Below are positions 8,475-18,709 of a DNA stretch of 64,000 nt, one piece after another; positions within the stretch are counted from its first letter, which is position 1; the number at the start of each line of letters is the position of its first letter. Origin of the DNA: CAVTWH01 sp963794685 (GTDB taxonomy: Bacteria > Actinomycetota > Actinomycetes > Mycobacteriales > Micromonosporaceae); the NCBI GenBank assembly GCA_963794685.1, contig CAWCFK010000010.1:806001-870000 (forward strand). The letters run 5' to 3'. The translations under genes and the position numbers were made by a program. Below the pieces are notes generated by a model, which did not search any database, had not been told where the DNA came from, and saw nothing but the letters and a program-made list of their open reading frames with translations.

Positions 8475-9783
8475 CCCGTCACCGCCACCGGTCCCGCCGA
8501 CCACCCTGCCCACCGTGCCCACCGTGCCCACCCGACGCGGCCGGCGCTGGCTGCGGGTGCTGGCGCCGCCGCTGGTGGCGCTCGTCGCCATCCTCGCCAC
8601 GCTGGTCGTGCACGCCATCGAGCAGCCCCGGACGAGCAACCCCGGCTACCTCAACCCGGCCGGTACCGGCGACTCCGGTTCGGCCACCCTGGCGCAGCGA
8701 CTGCGCGCCGGTGGCACCAGCGTCCGGACGGCCACCGGCAGCCTGGACGCGCTGGACCTGGCGGGCACCGGCGACGCCACCCTGTTCGTGCCGGCCGCCG
8801 ACTACATCCGCGCCGACCAGCGTGCCCGCCTCGCCGACCTGCCGGCCAGCGTCACCGTGGTGCTGGTCCGCCCCAGCCTCACCATCCTCGACTGGGTCGG
8901 ACTGTCCTTCCTGGACAAGCAGACCCGTTGGGCCACCCGGGCCGCGCAGGGCTGCACCGGCCCGGCGCCGAACCCGACCGGGCCGGCCCTGGTCTACCGG
9001 GACCACTTCCAGTTGTTGGCGGGAGTGAAGCTGCCGTCGACGCTGACCGTGACCCGGGACTGCTTCGGACACGCGGTGCAGGGCTGGCGCTCCCCCGGCC
9101 GGGCGGAGCTGGTGCTGGTCGGCGCCGACGACATCTTCCGCAACGACCGGATCGGTGAACTCGGCAACGCCGAGTTGGCTGCCGCACTGCTGGCCGGCCA
9201 TCCCCGGCTGATCTGGCTGAACCTGCACAAACTGGAACAACCGCCCAAGCAGCCGCACAGCCAGCACGACGGCCAGGACGACGACCAGCCGCCGCCCGAG
9301 CCGGACTCCGACGCCGGCCTGCCGGTACCGGGCTGGGTGAAGGCGGCCGCCGCCGGCCTGGCAGTGGCCGCCGTACTGGCCGCGCTCGCGGCCGGCCGCC
9401 GACTCGGCCCACCGGTCGAGGAGCCGCTGCCGGTCCGCCCCCGGGCCACCGAGACCGCGCTCGGCCGGGGCCGGCTGTACCGGCGCGCCCGCGCCCGGCA
9501 GACCGCGCTCGACGCGCTGCGGTCGGCCGCGATCCACCGGCTCCGCAGCACCCTCAGGGTGCCGCCCGACGCGCCGGACGCCGAACTGGTCACCGCCGTC
9601 TCCGAGCGCACCGGCAGCCCCGGCCAGTACGTCCACGCGGTCCTGCACGGACCGGAGCCGGCCGACGACGAGCAGCTCACCGCCGCCGTCGCAGCCCTGG
9701 ACGCGATGGTCGAGCAGGCCATGCCGACCCCACTAAGCCAGCCGTCTACCGATTACGACCCATTTGTCAAGGAGGGGCCATGA
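8461..9783 (+). CDS. DUF4350 domain-containing membrane-anchored protein
   Basis: The 440-residue protein has an N-terminal helix (VLAPPLVALVAILATLVVHA, about 25-45), an extracytoplasmic DUF4350 domain (about 60-270, with FVPAADY, VTVVLVRPS and VLVGADDIFRNDRIGE), a charged His/Gln/Asp-rich linker, a second helix (VKAAAAGLAVAAVLAALAAG) and a cytosolic C-terminal domain. DUF4350 resembles the GATase/ThuA-like fold without an obvious catalytic triad. The GTG start overlaps the probable end of the DUF4129 gene, and its TGA overlaps the ATG of a tiny reading frame before moxR. It is part of the MoxR module; biochemical role unknown. Confidence 0.78.
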   Translation: MARDDPSPPPVPPTTLPTVPTVPTRRGRRWLRVLAPPLVALVAILATLVVHAIEQPRTSNPGYLNPAGTGDSGSATLAQRLRAGGTSVRTATGSLDALDLAGTGDATLFVPAADYIRADQRARLADLPASVTVVLVRPSLTILDWVGLSFLDKQTRWATRAAQGCTGPAPNPTGPALVYRDHFQLLAGVKLPSTLTVTRDCFGHAVQGWRSPGRAELVLVGADDIFRNDRIGELGNAELAAALLAGHPRLIWLNLHKLEQPPKQPHSQHDGQDDDQPPPEPDSDAGLPVPGWVKAAAAGLAVAAVLAALAAGRRLGPPVEEPLPVRPRATETALGRGRLYRRARARQTALDALRSAAIHRLRSTLRVPPDAPDAELVTAVSERTGSPGQYVHAVLHGPEPADDEQLTAAVAALDAMVEQAMPTPLSQPSTDYDPFVKEGP

Positions 9784-9847
9784 CCGAGCGCGTGCACGAG
9801 GTCCGATCAGCACTGGCGGGCCGGCGCCCTGCGAGCGGGGTGGCGGC

Positions 9848-9851
<4 letters not shown>
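9780..9851 (+). CDS. Tiny 23-codon reading frame bridging DUF4350 and moxR genes
   Basis: The peptide MTERVHEVRSALAGRRPASG plus three residues is encoded between two 4-base ATGA overlaps: its ATG overlaps the DUF4350 stop and its TGA overlaps the moxR ATG. A strong AAGGAGG site precedes it, better than any site in front of moxR itself. It may be a translational coupler, or the original MoxR N-terminus displaced by an indel, since MoxR homologues can begin with MTE... followed by a VR.AL.-like helix. I see no independent function. Confidence 0.4.
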
Positions 9852-10932
<1,081 letters not shown>

Positions 10933-10936
<4 letters not shown>

Positions 10937-12246
10937 GCCCGACCGGGCGGGCCGCCGTGCTCGCCGCCGTCGCCGCCTGCTTCACCTGGGTGAGCCCGAA
11001 ACCGTGGCTGTACCTGGTGCTCGCGCTCGGCGTGGTGGCGCTGCTGGTGCTGCTCGACGCGGTCTTCGCGGGCTCGGTCGGGGAGATCACCCTGGACCGC
11101 GAAGGGGACCGCCAGGTACGCCTCGGCGAGACCGCGCACACCCTGCTGACCGTGGCGAACACCGGGGTACGCCCGGCCCGGCTACGCATCCGCGACGCCT
11201 GGGTACCGTCGGCCGGCGCCAGCCCGTACGACCACGAGCTGTCGCTGGAGCCCGGGCAGCAGGCGCAGGTGGTCACCACGCTCACCCCGACCCGGCGCGG
11301 GGACCGGCCGGCCGCCCGGGTGACCGTGCGCTCGTACGGGCCGCTGGGCTTCGCGTACCGGCAGTCGCGCGGGCGTACCGCCCAGGCCGGCACGCCGCCG
11401 TGGACGCTGCGGGTACTCCCCCGCTTCGCGTCCCGCCGGCTGCTCCCGGAGAAGCTGTCCCGGCTGCGGGTGATCGACGGGATGGTGGCGACCCGGGGAC
11501 GCGGCCAGGGCACCGAGTTCGACTCGCTGCGCGAGTACGTGCTCGGCGACGATGTGCGCTCGATCGACTGGCGGGGCACCGCCCGGCGTACCGACGTGGT
11601 GGTGCGCACCTGGCGGCCGGAGCGCGACCGCCGGGTCTTCTGCGTGCTGGACTCGGGTCGCACGGCCGCCGTCCGGGTCGGGGACGAGCCCCGGCTGGAC
11701 GCCGCGATCGACGCCGCGCTGCTGCTCGGCGCGCTCGCCAGCCACGCCGGTGACCAGGTCGAGGTGCTCGCCGCCGACGTGAAGGTACGGGCCAGCGTTG
11801 CCGGCGGCTCCGGCCACACCCTGCTCAACCGGATGGTCACCGCGCTCGCGCCGCTGCACCCGACGCTGGTCGAGACCGACTTCGGACTGGCCGTCGGCGA
11901 GGTGCTGCGCCGGCAGCGCAAGCGCGCCCTGGTGGTGCTGTTCACCGCGCTGGAGCCGGGCGCGCTGGGCGAGGGGCTGCTCCCGGTGCTCAGCCAGCTC
12001 GCCGCCCGGCACACGGTGGTGGTGGCCGCGGTCAGCGACCCGGCGCTGACCGACCTGGCCGCCGTCCGCGGCGACGCCGAACGGATCTACCTGGCTGCCG
12101 GGGCGCAGCGCACCCTCGCGGAGCGGGACCGCATCCGGGCGGCGTTGACCCGCAACGGGGTCCGGGTCGTCGACTCACCGGTGGGTTCGTTCGCCAGCGA
12201 CGTGGCCGACACCTACCTGGCCCTCAAGGCCGCCGGCCGGCTCTGA
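10933..12246 (+). CDS. DUF58 (VWA-like) protein paired with MoxR
   Basis: The 437-residue protein has two N-terminal hydrophobic segments (about 8-20 and 25-48), a beta-rich domain with GETAHTLLTVANTG, then the DUF58 core with REYVLGDDVRSIDWRGTARR and a VWA-like fold (VFCVLDSGRT). DUF58 proteins are metal-dependent adhesion-like partners of MoxR ATPases. The ATG overlaps the moxR stop by 4 bases, so stoichiometric co-translation is expected. It is the last gene of the plus-strand operon and converges with the SpoIIM-like gene. Family assignment is clear; physiological role is not established. Confidence 0.92.
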
Positions 12247-12339
12247 CCGGCGCCCGCTCTTCGGTGCCTGCCGGTGTCCGCTTCTTCGGTGCCCAGTGGG
12301 GCCTGCTCGCCGGTGGCCGCTGGCGCCGGGCGCGGCCCG

Positions 12340-13335
12340 TCAGCTGACCGGGAGGTCGGCTTCGCGGTCCTCTTCGGAGACGTCGGCGTTCTCCGCGAGG
12401 GTGGCCGCGCGGTGACCGAAGACCAACACGTAGGCCAGGAACGAACCCCAGACCAGCAGCCCGATGGTGATGCGGGCGGCCGGCGGCAGTGGGGACGGCG
12501 TGATGAACGCCTCCAACAGCCCGCTGACGCCGAGCACCAGGGCCAGGCCGAGCGCGCCCAGCACCGCTGAGCGGGCCGCCCGGGCGAGTGCCCGGCCCCG
12601 GGTGAGCAGCGGGCCGGGGGCGATCCACGCCCAGCCGATCCGCAGGCCCAGGCCGGCGCCGATGAAGACGGCGGTCAGCTCCAGCATGCCGTGCGGCATG
12701 ATCAGGCCGAAGAACTCGGCGGCGTGCCCGTTGCCGATCATGACGCCGCCGATCGGGGCCAGGTTGATCAGGTTCACGTAGAGCAGGTAGACGACCGGCA
12801 CGATCAGCACCCCGCCGGCCAGTACCTCGCCGGTGAGCAGGGCGTTGTGCGTCCACACCGAGAGCGCGAAGTTCTGCGGCTGGTACTCGGAGTAGTAGCT
12901 GGCGAAGTCGTGGTTGACGAGCTGGTCGATCTGGTCGGCTGTGTAGAACCGCAACTGCACCTCGCGGTCGCCGGCCACGTAGTACATGAAGGCGAAGGTC
13001 AGCACGGTGAAGGTGGTGGCCACGCCGCACCACCAGCGCCAGGCCTGGAACACGGCGAGCGGGAAGGTCACCGTGAAGAAGCGCTGCACCACCCGCAGCG
13101 AGAAGGTGGGCCCGCCGGTGATGCTGGCCCGGGCGGTCAACAGGATCCGCGACAGCCGGGCGATCAGGGACGGTTCGGGAGCCCGGCTGCGGATGGCCGA
13201 CAGGTGGGTACCGGCGCGCTGGTAGAGCACCAGCAGCTCGTCGACCTCGGCTGCGTCGAGTCGGCGGCGGCGGGACAGCCGGTCCAGCCGGGTCCACTCG
13301 CCCGCGTGCTCGGTGACGTACGCGTCGAGATCCAC
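12340..13335 (-). CDS. SpoIIM/DUF95-family integral membrane protein
   Basis: The 331-residue protein begins VDLDAYVTEHAGEW, has a cytosolic helical N-domain (RLSRRRRLDAAEVDELLVLYQRAGTHLS is the family pattern, cited here only as its position, about 16-45) and about six transmembrane helices. The central segment GHAAEFFGLIMPHGMLEL is the hallmark of the stage II sporulation protein M family. I chose GTG at 13335 because GGGGGAGGG lies just upstream; a more distal start at 13359 lacks a site. SpoIIM-like proteins frequently neighbour RDD and MoxR genes. The divergent RDD gene starts about 80 bases away. No sporulation role can be claimed from sequence alone. Confidence 0.88.
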   Translation of the reverse strand: MDLDAYVTEHAGEWTRLDRLSRRRRLDAAEVDELLVLYQRAGTHLSAIRSRAPEPSLIARLSRILLTARASITGGPTFSLRVVQRFFTVTFPLAVFQAWRWWCGVATTFTVLTFAFMYYVAGDREVQLRFYTADQIDQLVNHDFASYYSEYQPQNFALSVWTHNALLTGEVLAGGVLIVPVVYLLYVNLINLAPIGGVMIGNGHAAEFFGLIMPHGMLELTAVFIGAGLGLRIGWAWIAPGPLLTRGRALARAARSAVLGALGLALVLGVSGLLEAFITPSPLPPAARITIGLLVWGSFLAYVLVFGHRAATLAENADVSEEDREADLPVS

Positions 13336-13413
13336 CAACCCTCCCCCACTGCCGGCCACGCGGCTGCCGCCACGGGCGTAGCGGACAGCCTAGCGTTCGT
13401 GTTCACTGGTCCG

Positions 13414-14373
13414 GTGCCCCCAGCGACAGCGCAGTCCACGTACCCGACGACGGCCGGCGCCGACGACGCGGCCCGCACCGGAGCGGTCCGGCTGGCCACC
13501 GGCGAGGCCGTCGAGTTCGAGGTCCGCGTCGCGCGGTTGGGCTCGCGCGCCCTGGCGCTGCTCATCGACATCGTGATCGAGGTGGCGCTGCTCTGGATGA
13601 TGCTGCTGGTCGGCGTGCTGATCCTCGGCGGACTGACCGAGTTCGGAGTGGTTGACGACGCGCTCCTCGCGGTGCTCGGCACCCTGGCCCTGGTGGTCAC
13701 AGTGATCGGGTACCCGGTGCTGATGGAGACGCTGACCCGTGGCCGTACCGTCGGCAAGCTCGCAGTGGGGTTACGCACCGTACGCGACGACGGCGGCCCG
13801 GTCCGCTTCCGGCACGTGCTGACCCGGGTGCTCGTCGGGGTGGCGGTGGAGTGGCCCGGTCTGCTGCTGCCCCCGGTCGGCTGGGTGGCCGGGTTGTGGA
13901 CGATGCTGGTCAGCCCGACGGGCAAGCGGCTCGGCGACTACGCGGCCGGCACCCTGGTCATCCACGAGCGCTCGCCGAACACCTGGGGCTGGGTACCGGC
14001 GATGCCGCCCGCGCTGATCGGCTGGGCCGGCACGCTCGACCTCACCGGCCTACGGGACGAACTGGCCCTGGACGTACGACACTTCCTGGCCCGCAACCGC
14101 CGCCTCGGCGAGCCGGCCCGTACCGCGCTGGGGTACTCGCTGGCGGCCGAGGTGGCCGCCGTGGTGACTCCGCCGCCGCCACCGGGTACCCCCGGTTGGG
14201 CCTACCTCGCGGCGGTGCTCGCGGAACGCAACCGGCGGGCAAACCTCCGACTGGCGCACGACCGGGCCGCCGCCGCGATGGTCTGGCCGGAGCTGGTCGC
14301 GGCCACCCGGCCGGCCGGCTACCACCTGGTCCCCAAGGTCACCCGCCGGCAACAGGTCGCCTGGCGCCCCTGA
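13414..14373 (+). CDS. RDD-family membrane protein
   Basis: The protein of about 319 residues contains an RDD domain: RLGSRALALLIDIVIEV (R...D), two long hydrophobic helices, and the second RDD block TRGRTVGKLAVGLRTV plus GKRLGDYAAGTLVIHER. A cytosolic C-terminal region follows with repeated Arg/Ala helices and a Pro-rich insert (TPPPPPGTPGW). Two GTG starts are possible (13399 or 13414); neither has a good ribosome-binding site and the message may be nearly leaderless. RDD proteins occur beside SpoIIM and DUF58 genes and some are ion antiporters; the substrate here is unknown. Confidence 0.88.
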   Translation: MPPATAQSTYPTTAGADDAARTGAVRLATGEAVEFEVRVARLGSRALALLIDIVIEVALLWMMLLVGVLILGGLTEFGVVDDALLAVLGTLALVVTVIGYPVLMETLTRGRTVGKLAVGLRTVRDDGGPVRFRHVLTRVLVGVAVEWPGLLLPPVGWVAGLWTMLVSPTGKRLGDYAAGTLVIHERSPNTWGWVPAMPPALIGWAGTLDLTGLRDELALDVRHFLARNRRLGEPARTALGYSLAAEVAAVVTPPPPPGTPGWAYLAAVLAERNRRANLRLAHDRAAAAMVWPELVAATRPAGYHLVPKVTRRQQVAWRP

Positions 14374-14385
14374 CCCCCGGCCCCG

Positions 14386-14436
14386 CAGACACGCTGAGGG
14401 CGCCGCACGTTGCGTGCGGCGCCCTCGACGTGTCTG
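14386..14436. terminator. Bidirectional terminator between RDD gene and ABC importer
   Basis: A 14-bp perfect stem (14396-14409 with 14413-14426) around a TTG loop is extended by a second 8-bp stem (14386-14393 with 14429-14436) across a 2-base internal mismatch. It sits between two convergent stops (14373 and 14441) and should terminate both transcripts. Confidence 0.88.
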
Positions 14437-14440
14437 CAGG

Positions 14441-15502
14441 TCAGACGACCTTGATTGCCTCCGCGTAGTGGCAGGCGGTGGGGTGGCCGGCGCCCCGGTC
14501 CACCAGGGCCGGCAACTCCTCAACGCACTTGCGCTGGTCGGCCTGGGTGAGTTGGACGAACTTCGGGCAGCGGGTGCGGAACCGGCAACCCGAGGGCGGG
14601 TCGACCGGCGAGGGGACGTCGCCGGTCAGCAGAATCCGTCGCCGCTCCCGTTCCTTGCGCGGGTCCGGCACCGGGATGGCCGAGATCAGCGCCTGGGTGT
14701 ACGGGTGCGCCGCCTTGGTGAACAACTCCTCCACGGTCGCGGTCTCCACGATCCGGCCCAGGTACATGACCAGGATCCGGTCCGCGATGTGCCGCACCAC
14801 CGACAGGTCGTGCGAAATGAACAGGAACGACAGGCCCAGCTCGTCCTGCAGGTCCTCCAGCAGGTTGATGACACCGGCCTGGATCGAGACGTCCAGCGCG
14901 GACACCGGCTCGTCGAGCACCAGCACCTTGGGCTTGAGCGCGAGCGCCCGGGCGATGCCGATGCGCTGACGCTGGCCGCCGGAGAACTCGTGCGCGTACC
15001 GGTTGCCGTGCTCCGGGTTCAGCCCGACCTGCTTGAGCAGGTCACGGACCAGTTGGTGGCCGTGCTCCTTGTTGCGGTAGAGGCCGTGGATGCGCAGCGG
15101 CTCGGCGACGATCTCGTTGACCGTCATCCGCGGGTCCAGCGACGCGAACGGGTCCTGGAAGACGATCTGCAGGTCGCGCCGCAACGGCCGCATCTGCCCC
15201 GACTTGAGCTTGGTCAGATCCTTGCCCCGGTAGTGCACCTCACCGGAGGTGGCCGGCACCAGGTTGAGCATCAGCCGGCCGGTGGTGGTCTTGCCACAGC
15301 CGGACTCGCCGACCAGGCTGACGGTCTCGTTCTCGAACAGGTCGAAGGAGATGTCGCAGACCGCGTGCACGTCGCCGATCTGCCGGCGGACCAGCCCCTT
15401 GGACCGCACCGGGAAGTGCTTGACCAGGTTGCGGACCGACACGATCGGTGCGCCGGTCCCGGCCGCCGGGAAACCCGGCTGGGTGAGCGTCGCCTCGGTC
15501 AC
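14441..15502 (-). CDS. Oligopeptide/dipeptide ABC importer, second ATP-binding subunit (DppF-like)
   Basis: The 353-residue ATPase has Walker A GESGCGKTT, Q-loop VFQDPFASLDPR, signature FSGGQRQR, Walker B VLVLDEPVSALD and H-loop FISHDLSVV. The C-terminal oligopeptide-transporter extension contains the cysteine cluster CRFRTRCP plus a later Cys, as in DppF/OppF. The GTG start overlaps the restored stop of the upstream ATPase gene by 4 bases (GTGA). It is the last gene of a five-gene importer operon (binding protein, two permeases, two ATPases). The imported substrate, peptide or other, cannot be decided from the ATPase. Confidence 0.93.
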   Translation of the reverse strand: MTEATLTQPGFPAAGTGAPIVSVRNLVKHFPVRSKGLVRRQIGDVHAVCDISFDLFENETVSLVGESGCGKTTTGRLMLNLVPATSGEVHYRGKDLTKLKSGQMRPLRRDLQIVFQDPFASLDPRMTVNEIVAEPLRIHGLYRNKEHGHQLVRDLLKQVGLNPEHGNRYAHEFSGGQRQRIGIARALALKPKVLVLDEPVSALDVSIQAGVINLLEDLQDELGLSFLFISHDLSVVRHIADRILVMYLGRIVETATVEELFTKAAHPYTQALISAIPVPDPRKERERRRILLTGDVPSPVDPPSGCRFRTRCPKFVQLTQADQRKCVEELPALVDRGAGHPTACHYAEAIKVV

Positions 15503-16657
15503 AGCTGTCCCTCCTCATCCCGCTCGGAGTCGACCGGGGAGCCCGCGTTCCCGGACTCCATGGCCAGCAACTCCACCGCGGTCAAACTTTCCGTGTCCGC
15601 CGATGTGGCCACGAACAACTCCTCCGCCGAGCGCTCGCGCGAGCACCTCGCTGAAGTGGCAGGCGGCCAGGTGGCCGGCCCCTTCGGTGGCGTGCAGCTC
15701 CGGGTCCACCTCGTCGCAGATCTCCTGGGCCAGCGGGCAGCGCGGGGTGAACGAGCAGCCCGGCGGCAGGTTCAGCAGCGACGGCGGGGCGCCGACGATC
15801 GGCGTCAGCCGTCCCTTGCCGCCCTCGTCGACCCGCGGCAGGCTGCTGATCAGCCCGAGCGTGTACGGCATCCGGGGCCGGTAGAACACGTCGTCCACCG
15901 AGCCGGTCTCGACCAGCCGACCCGCGTACATCACGCAGATCCGGTCGGCGTGGCCGGCGATCACCCCGAGGTCGTGGGTGATCAGCACCAGTGCCGCGCC
16001 GGTCTCCGCCCGGGCGATTTCCAGCGCCTCCAGCACCTGTGCCTGCACGGTCACGTCCAGGGCGGTGGTCGGCTCGTCGGCGATGATGACGTCGGGGTTG
16101 TTGGCCATCGCGATGGCGATGACCACCCGTTGCCGCATGCCGCCGGACAGCTCGTGCGGGTAGCTGTCGATGCGCTGCTTCGGGTTCGGGATGCCGACCG
16201 TGGCGAGCAGGTCGATGGCCCGGTCCCGTGCCGCGATCTTGGAGATGTCGTTGTGGGCGAGGATCGCCTCACTGATCTGGAATCCGATGGTGTACACCGG
16301 GTTCAGCGAGGTGAGCGGATCCTGGAAGATCATCGCGATGCTCTTGCCCCGGATCTCGGCGTACCCCTTCTCCGAGGTGCCGAGCAGCTCCTTGCCCCGG
16401 AACCGGGCCGATCCGGTGATCTTCGCGGTCTTCGGCAACAGGCCGAGCAGCGCCATCGAGGACACCGACTTGCCGGAGCCCGACTCGCCGACGATGCCCA
16501 TCGACTCGCCCGGTTGCAGCGCGTAGCTGACTCCCCGGACCGCCTGGACGACGCCGTCCTCGGTGGGGAAGCTGACCGTGAGGTCCTCCACCTCCAGGAC
16601 CGCCGAGGTGGCCGGTCGGGCGTCGTTGAGCTGGATGTCTGCCGTGGTGGCCTTCAT
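15499..16657 (-). CDS. Oligopeptide/dipeptide ABC importer, first ATP-binding subunit (DppD-like; one indel)
   Basis: The ATPase has Walker A GESGSGKS, Q-loop IFQDPLTSLNP, signature LSGGMRQR, Walker B VIIADEPTTALD, H-loop LITHDLGVIAG and the family cysteine motif CSFTPRCP. As given, the frame leaves the family pattern after SEVLA and ends at 15515 with a Gly/Arg-rich tail. Removing one extra base near 15637 gives an acidic tail (ERSAEELFVATSADTESL...) that ends at TGA 15501-15499, overlapping the next GTG start. The length is 386 codons plus one base, so a single inserted base fits. The start ATG overlaps the dppC-like stop (ATGA). Confidence 0.9.
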
Positions 16658-17622
16658 CGGCGTTGCCTTGTCTGTCGCGGGTCGAGCGCGTCGCGCAGGC
16701 CATCACCGATGAAGTTGATGGTCAGCGCGATCACAATGATCATCAGGCCGGGGAAGTAGAACAGCCAGTCGCGGGTCCCCAGCGCGTCGCGGGCCGCGTT
16801 GGCCAGCGAACCGAGCGAGGTGTCCGGGCTCTGGATGCCCAGCCCCACGAAGGACAGCGCCGCTTCGCCCAGGATGGCGCCGGCGATGTCCAGGGTGGCC
16901 TGGACGATGATGACGCCGGTGACGTTGGGCAGCAGGTGCCGGAAGATGATCCTCAGGTCGGAGGCGCCCAGCGCTCTGGCCGCCTCGATGAACTCCTGTT
17001 GGCGTAGCGAGAGCACCACACCGCGCACCACCCGGGCGTTGACCACCCAGCCGAGCACAGCGAACAGCAGCGCCACGATCCACCAGGTGCCCCGGAAGTG
17101 GTGCGCCATCGCGCCCACCACGGCCAGGAACGGCAGGGTCAGCAGCACGTCGACGAAGCGCATCATGTAGTTGTCGACGCGCCCGCCGTAGTAGCCGGCG
17201 ATGGCGCCGTACGGCGCGCCGATCGCCGTCGAGATCAGCGCCACCAGGAAGGCGATGTTGAACGACTGCTGACCACCGCGCAGCACCCGGGCGAGATAGT
17301 CGTGGCCGATGTCGTCCATACCCATCGGGTATTCGAGGCTCGGCGGTTGATTGCCGGTGGACGGGCTGATCCAGTCGTAGTTGTGCGGTAGCAGCCGACG
17401 TCCGACGTAGCAGGCCAGCGCCACCAGAACCAGCACCACCAGGCTCACCACGGCGGCCTTGTGCCGCATGAAGCGGCGGACCACCAGCGAGGTCTGGGAA
17501 CGCTCCTTGACGGTGAACTCGCGCTCCACCCTCGACCCACCGCCGCGGCCGCGCTGGGTCGGGATGGTTGCCGACTGCCCGGCCTCGGGCTGCCCGGTCA
17601 CCGGGCTCGTGGTCTCAGGCAT
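16654..17622 (-). CDS. ABC importer permease (DppC-like)
   Basis: The 322-residue permease has a cytosolic Gly/Arg-rich N-terminus, a first helix (AAVVSLVVLVLVALACYVG), an extracytoplasmic loop (YPMGMDDIGHDYLARVLRGG, the OppC-type N-domain) and a BPD_transp_1 core with the EAA loop EFIEAARALGASDLRIIFRHLLPN. It pairs with the DppB-like permease to form the channel. It overlaps the dppB-like gene by 8 bases and the ATPase gene by 4 bases, so translational coupling is likely. Confidence 0.93.
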   Translation of the reverse strand: MPETTSPVTGQPEAGQSATIPTQRGRGGGSRVEREFTVKERSQTSLVVRRFMRHKAAVVSLVVLVLVALACYVGRRLLPHNYDWISPSTGNQPPSLEYPMGMDDIGHDYLARVLRGGQQSFNIAFLVALISTAIGAPYGAIAGYYGGRVDNYMMRFVDVLLTLPFLAVVGAMAHHFRGTWWIVALLFAVLGWVVNARVVRGVVLSLRQQEFIEAARALGASDLRIIFRHLLPNVTGVIIVQATLDIAGAILGEAALSFVGLGIQSPDTSLGSLANAARDALGTRDWLFYFPGLMIIVIALTINFIGDGLRDALDPRQTRQRR

Positions 17623-18621
17623 AACGGATCCTCGGGTCGAGCACGGCGTAGAGCAGGTCGGCGACGATGTTGCCGATGATGACGAAGCTGCCGGCCACCA
17701 GCATCCAGGCGATCATCGCGTACCGGTCACCGGAGCCGATCGCCTCGATCAGGAAGGCGCCCATGCCGCGCCACTGGAACACCGTCTCGGTGATCACGGC
17801 GCCGCCGATGACGCCCGCGATGGTGAGCGCGGAGACGGTAGTCATCGGGATCAGCGCGGTGCGCAGCGCGTGCCGGACCATCACCCGGCGGGGCGACAGG
17901 CCCTTCGCCCGGGCCAGCCGGATGTAGTCGCTGTTGAGCACCTCCAGCATCGCGCTGCGCTGGAACCTGCTCCACGCGGCGTAGGTGATCAGCGCCAGCG
18001 AGATGGTCGGCAGCACCAGGTGGCCGGCGTAGTCGCCGAGCACCGGGAAGAAGCCGTGCGGCGGGGTGGTCGACTGCGCGCCGACGGTGCCCAGCGGCCG
18101 GTGGCCCTCTCCCAGGACGCCTCAACGGAGTCGTTGAAGGTGATCGCCCACTGCTTGAGCAGGCTGGCGATCCAGAACGTCGGCATCGCCAGGAAGAGGA
18201 AGCCGAAGAAGGTGAGCACGTAATCGAGCTTGGAGTACTGCCGGTAGGCGCTCATCACACCGGTGATGACGGCGAGGATCAGCGCGATCAGCATGGCGGT
18301 GATCACCAGGCGCAGCGTCACGGTCACGGCTCGACCGAGGTCGCCGCCGATGTCGCGGTTCGCGGAGATCACCGACGGGCCGAAGTCGCCGTGCAGGACG
18401 ACGCCCTTCAACCACTCCCAGTACTGCTTGAAGTAGCCCTGGTCCATCCGCATGCGGTGGCGCTCGAAGTCGATGGTGGCCTTGGGCGGCGGCGGGTTGC
18501 GCCCCGCGAATTTCGCTCGGATCGGGTCGGCCGAGACGCTCGCGAGCCAGAACGAGATGAAGCTGGACGCGAGCAGGATCGGGATGGCGGCGATCAGCCG
18601 CCGAACCGTGTAGGCAAACAT
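17615..18621 (-). CDS. ABC importer permease (DppB-like; one indel)
   Basis: The N-terminal part (from ATG 18621, site AAGGAAA) has the first helix RRLIAAIPILLASSFISFWLA (listed here as residues 8-28) and the OppB-type periplasmic segment ending FNDSVE. The C-terminal part, in another frame, starts ...GHRPLGTVGAQ and carries the EAA loop DYIRLARAKGLSPRRVMVRHA, then ends DPRIRYA. The break lies between about 18095 and 18120. The total length is 335 codons plus 2 bases, consistent with one net -1 or +2 indel. Both halves match a single DppB/OppB permease, so I read it as one gene with a probable sequence error. Confidence 0.88.
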
Positions 18622-18658
18622 GATGTTTCCTTCGTGGCAGCAGTAGCACTGTTGCGGT

Positions 18659-18690
18659 CTGGCCCCGGGCGCCTCGGCGTCCGGGGCCAG
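18659..18690 (-). terminator. Intercistronic hairpin between binding protein and permease genes
   Basis: A 10-bp stem (18659-18668 with 18681-18690) continues inward as G-U plus four more pairs, leaving a 2-4 base loop. It lies just after the solute-binding-protein stop and before the permease start. Such hairpins usually stop or protect part of the transcript, so that the binding protein is made in excess over the membrane subunits. Confidence 0.7.
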
Positions 18691-18709
18691 ATCTTCGTCA
18701 TTGCGCCAG

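Noticed and set aside
8475..9028. Continuation of the DUF4129 protein to 9028
   Set aside because: The text is Pro/Arg/Cys/Ser-rich and lies out of phase over the well-conserved DUF4350 gene, typical of a shadow frame.
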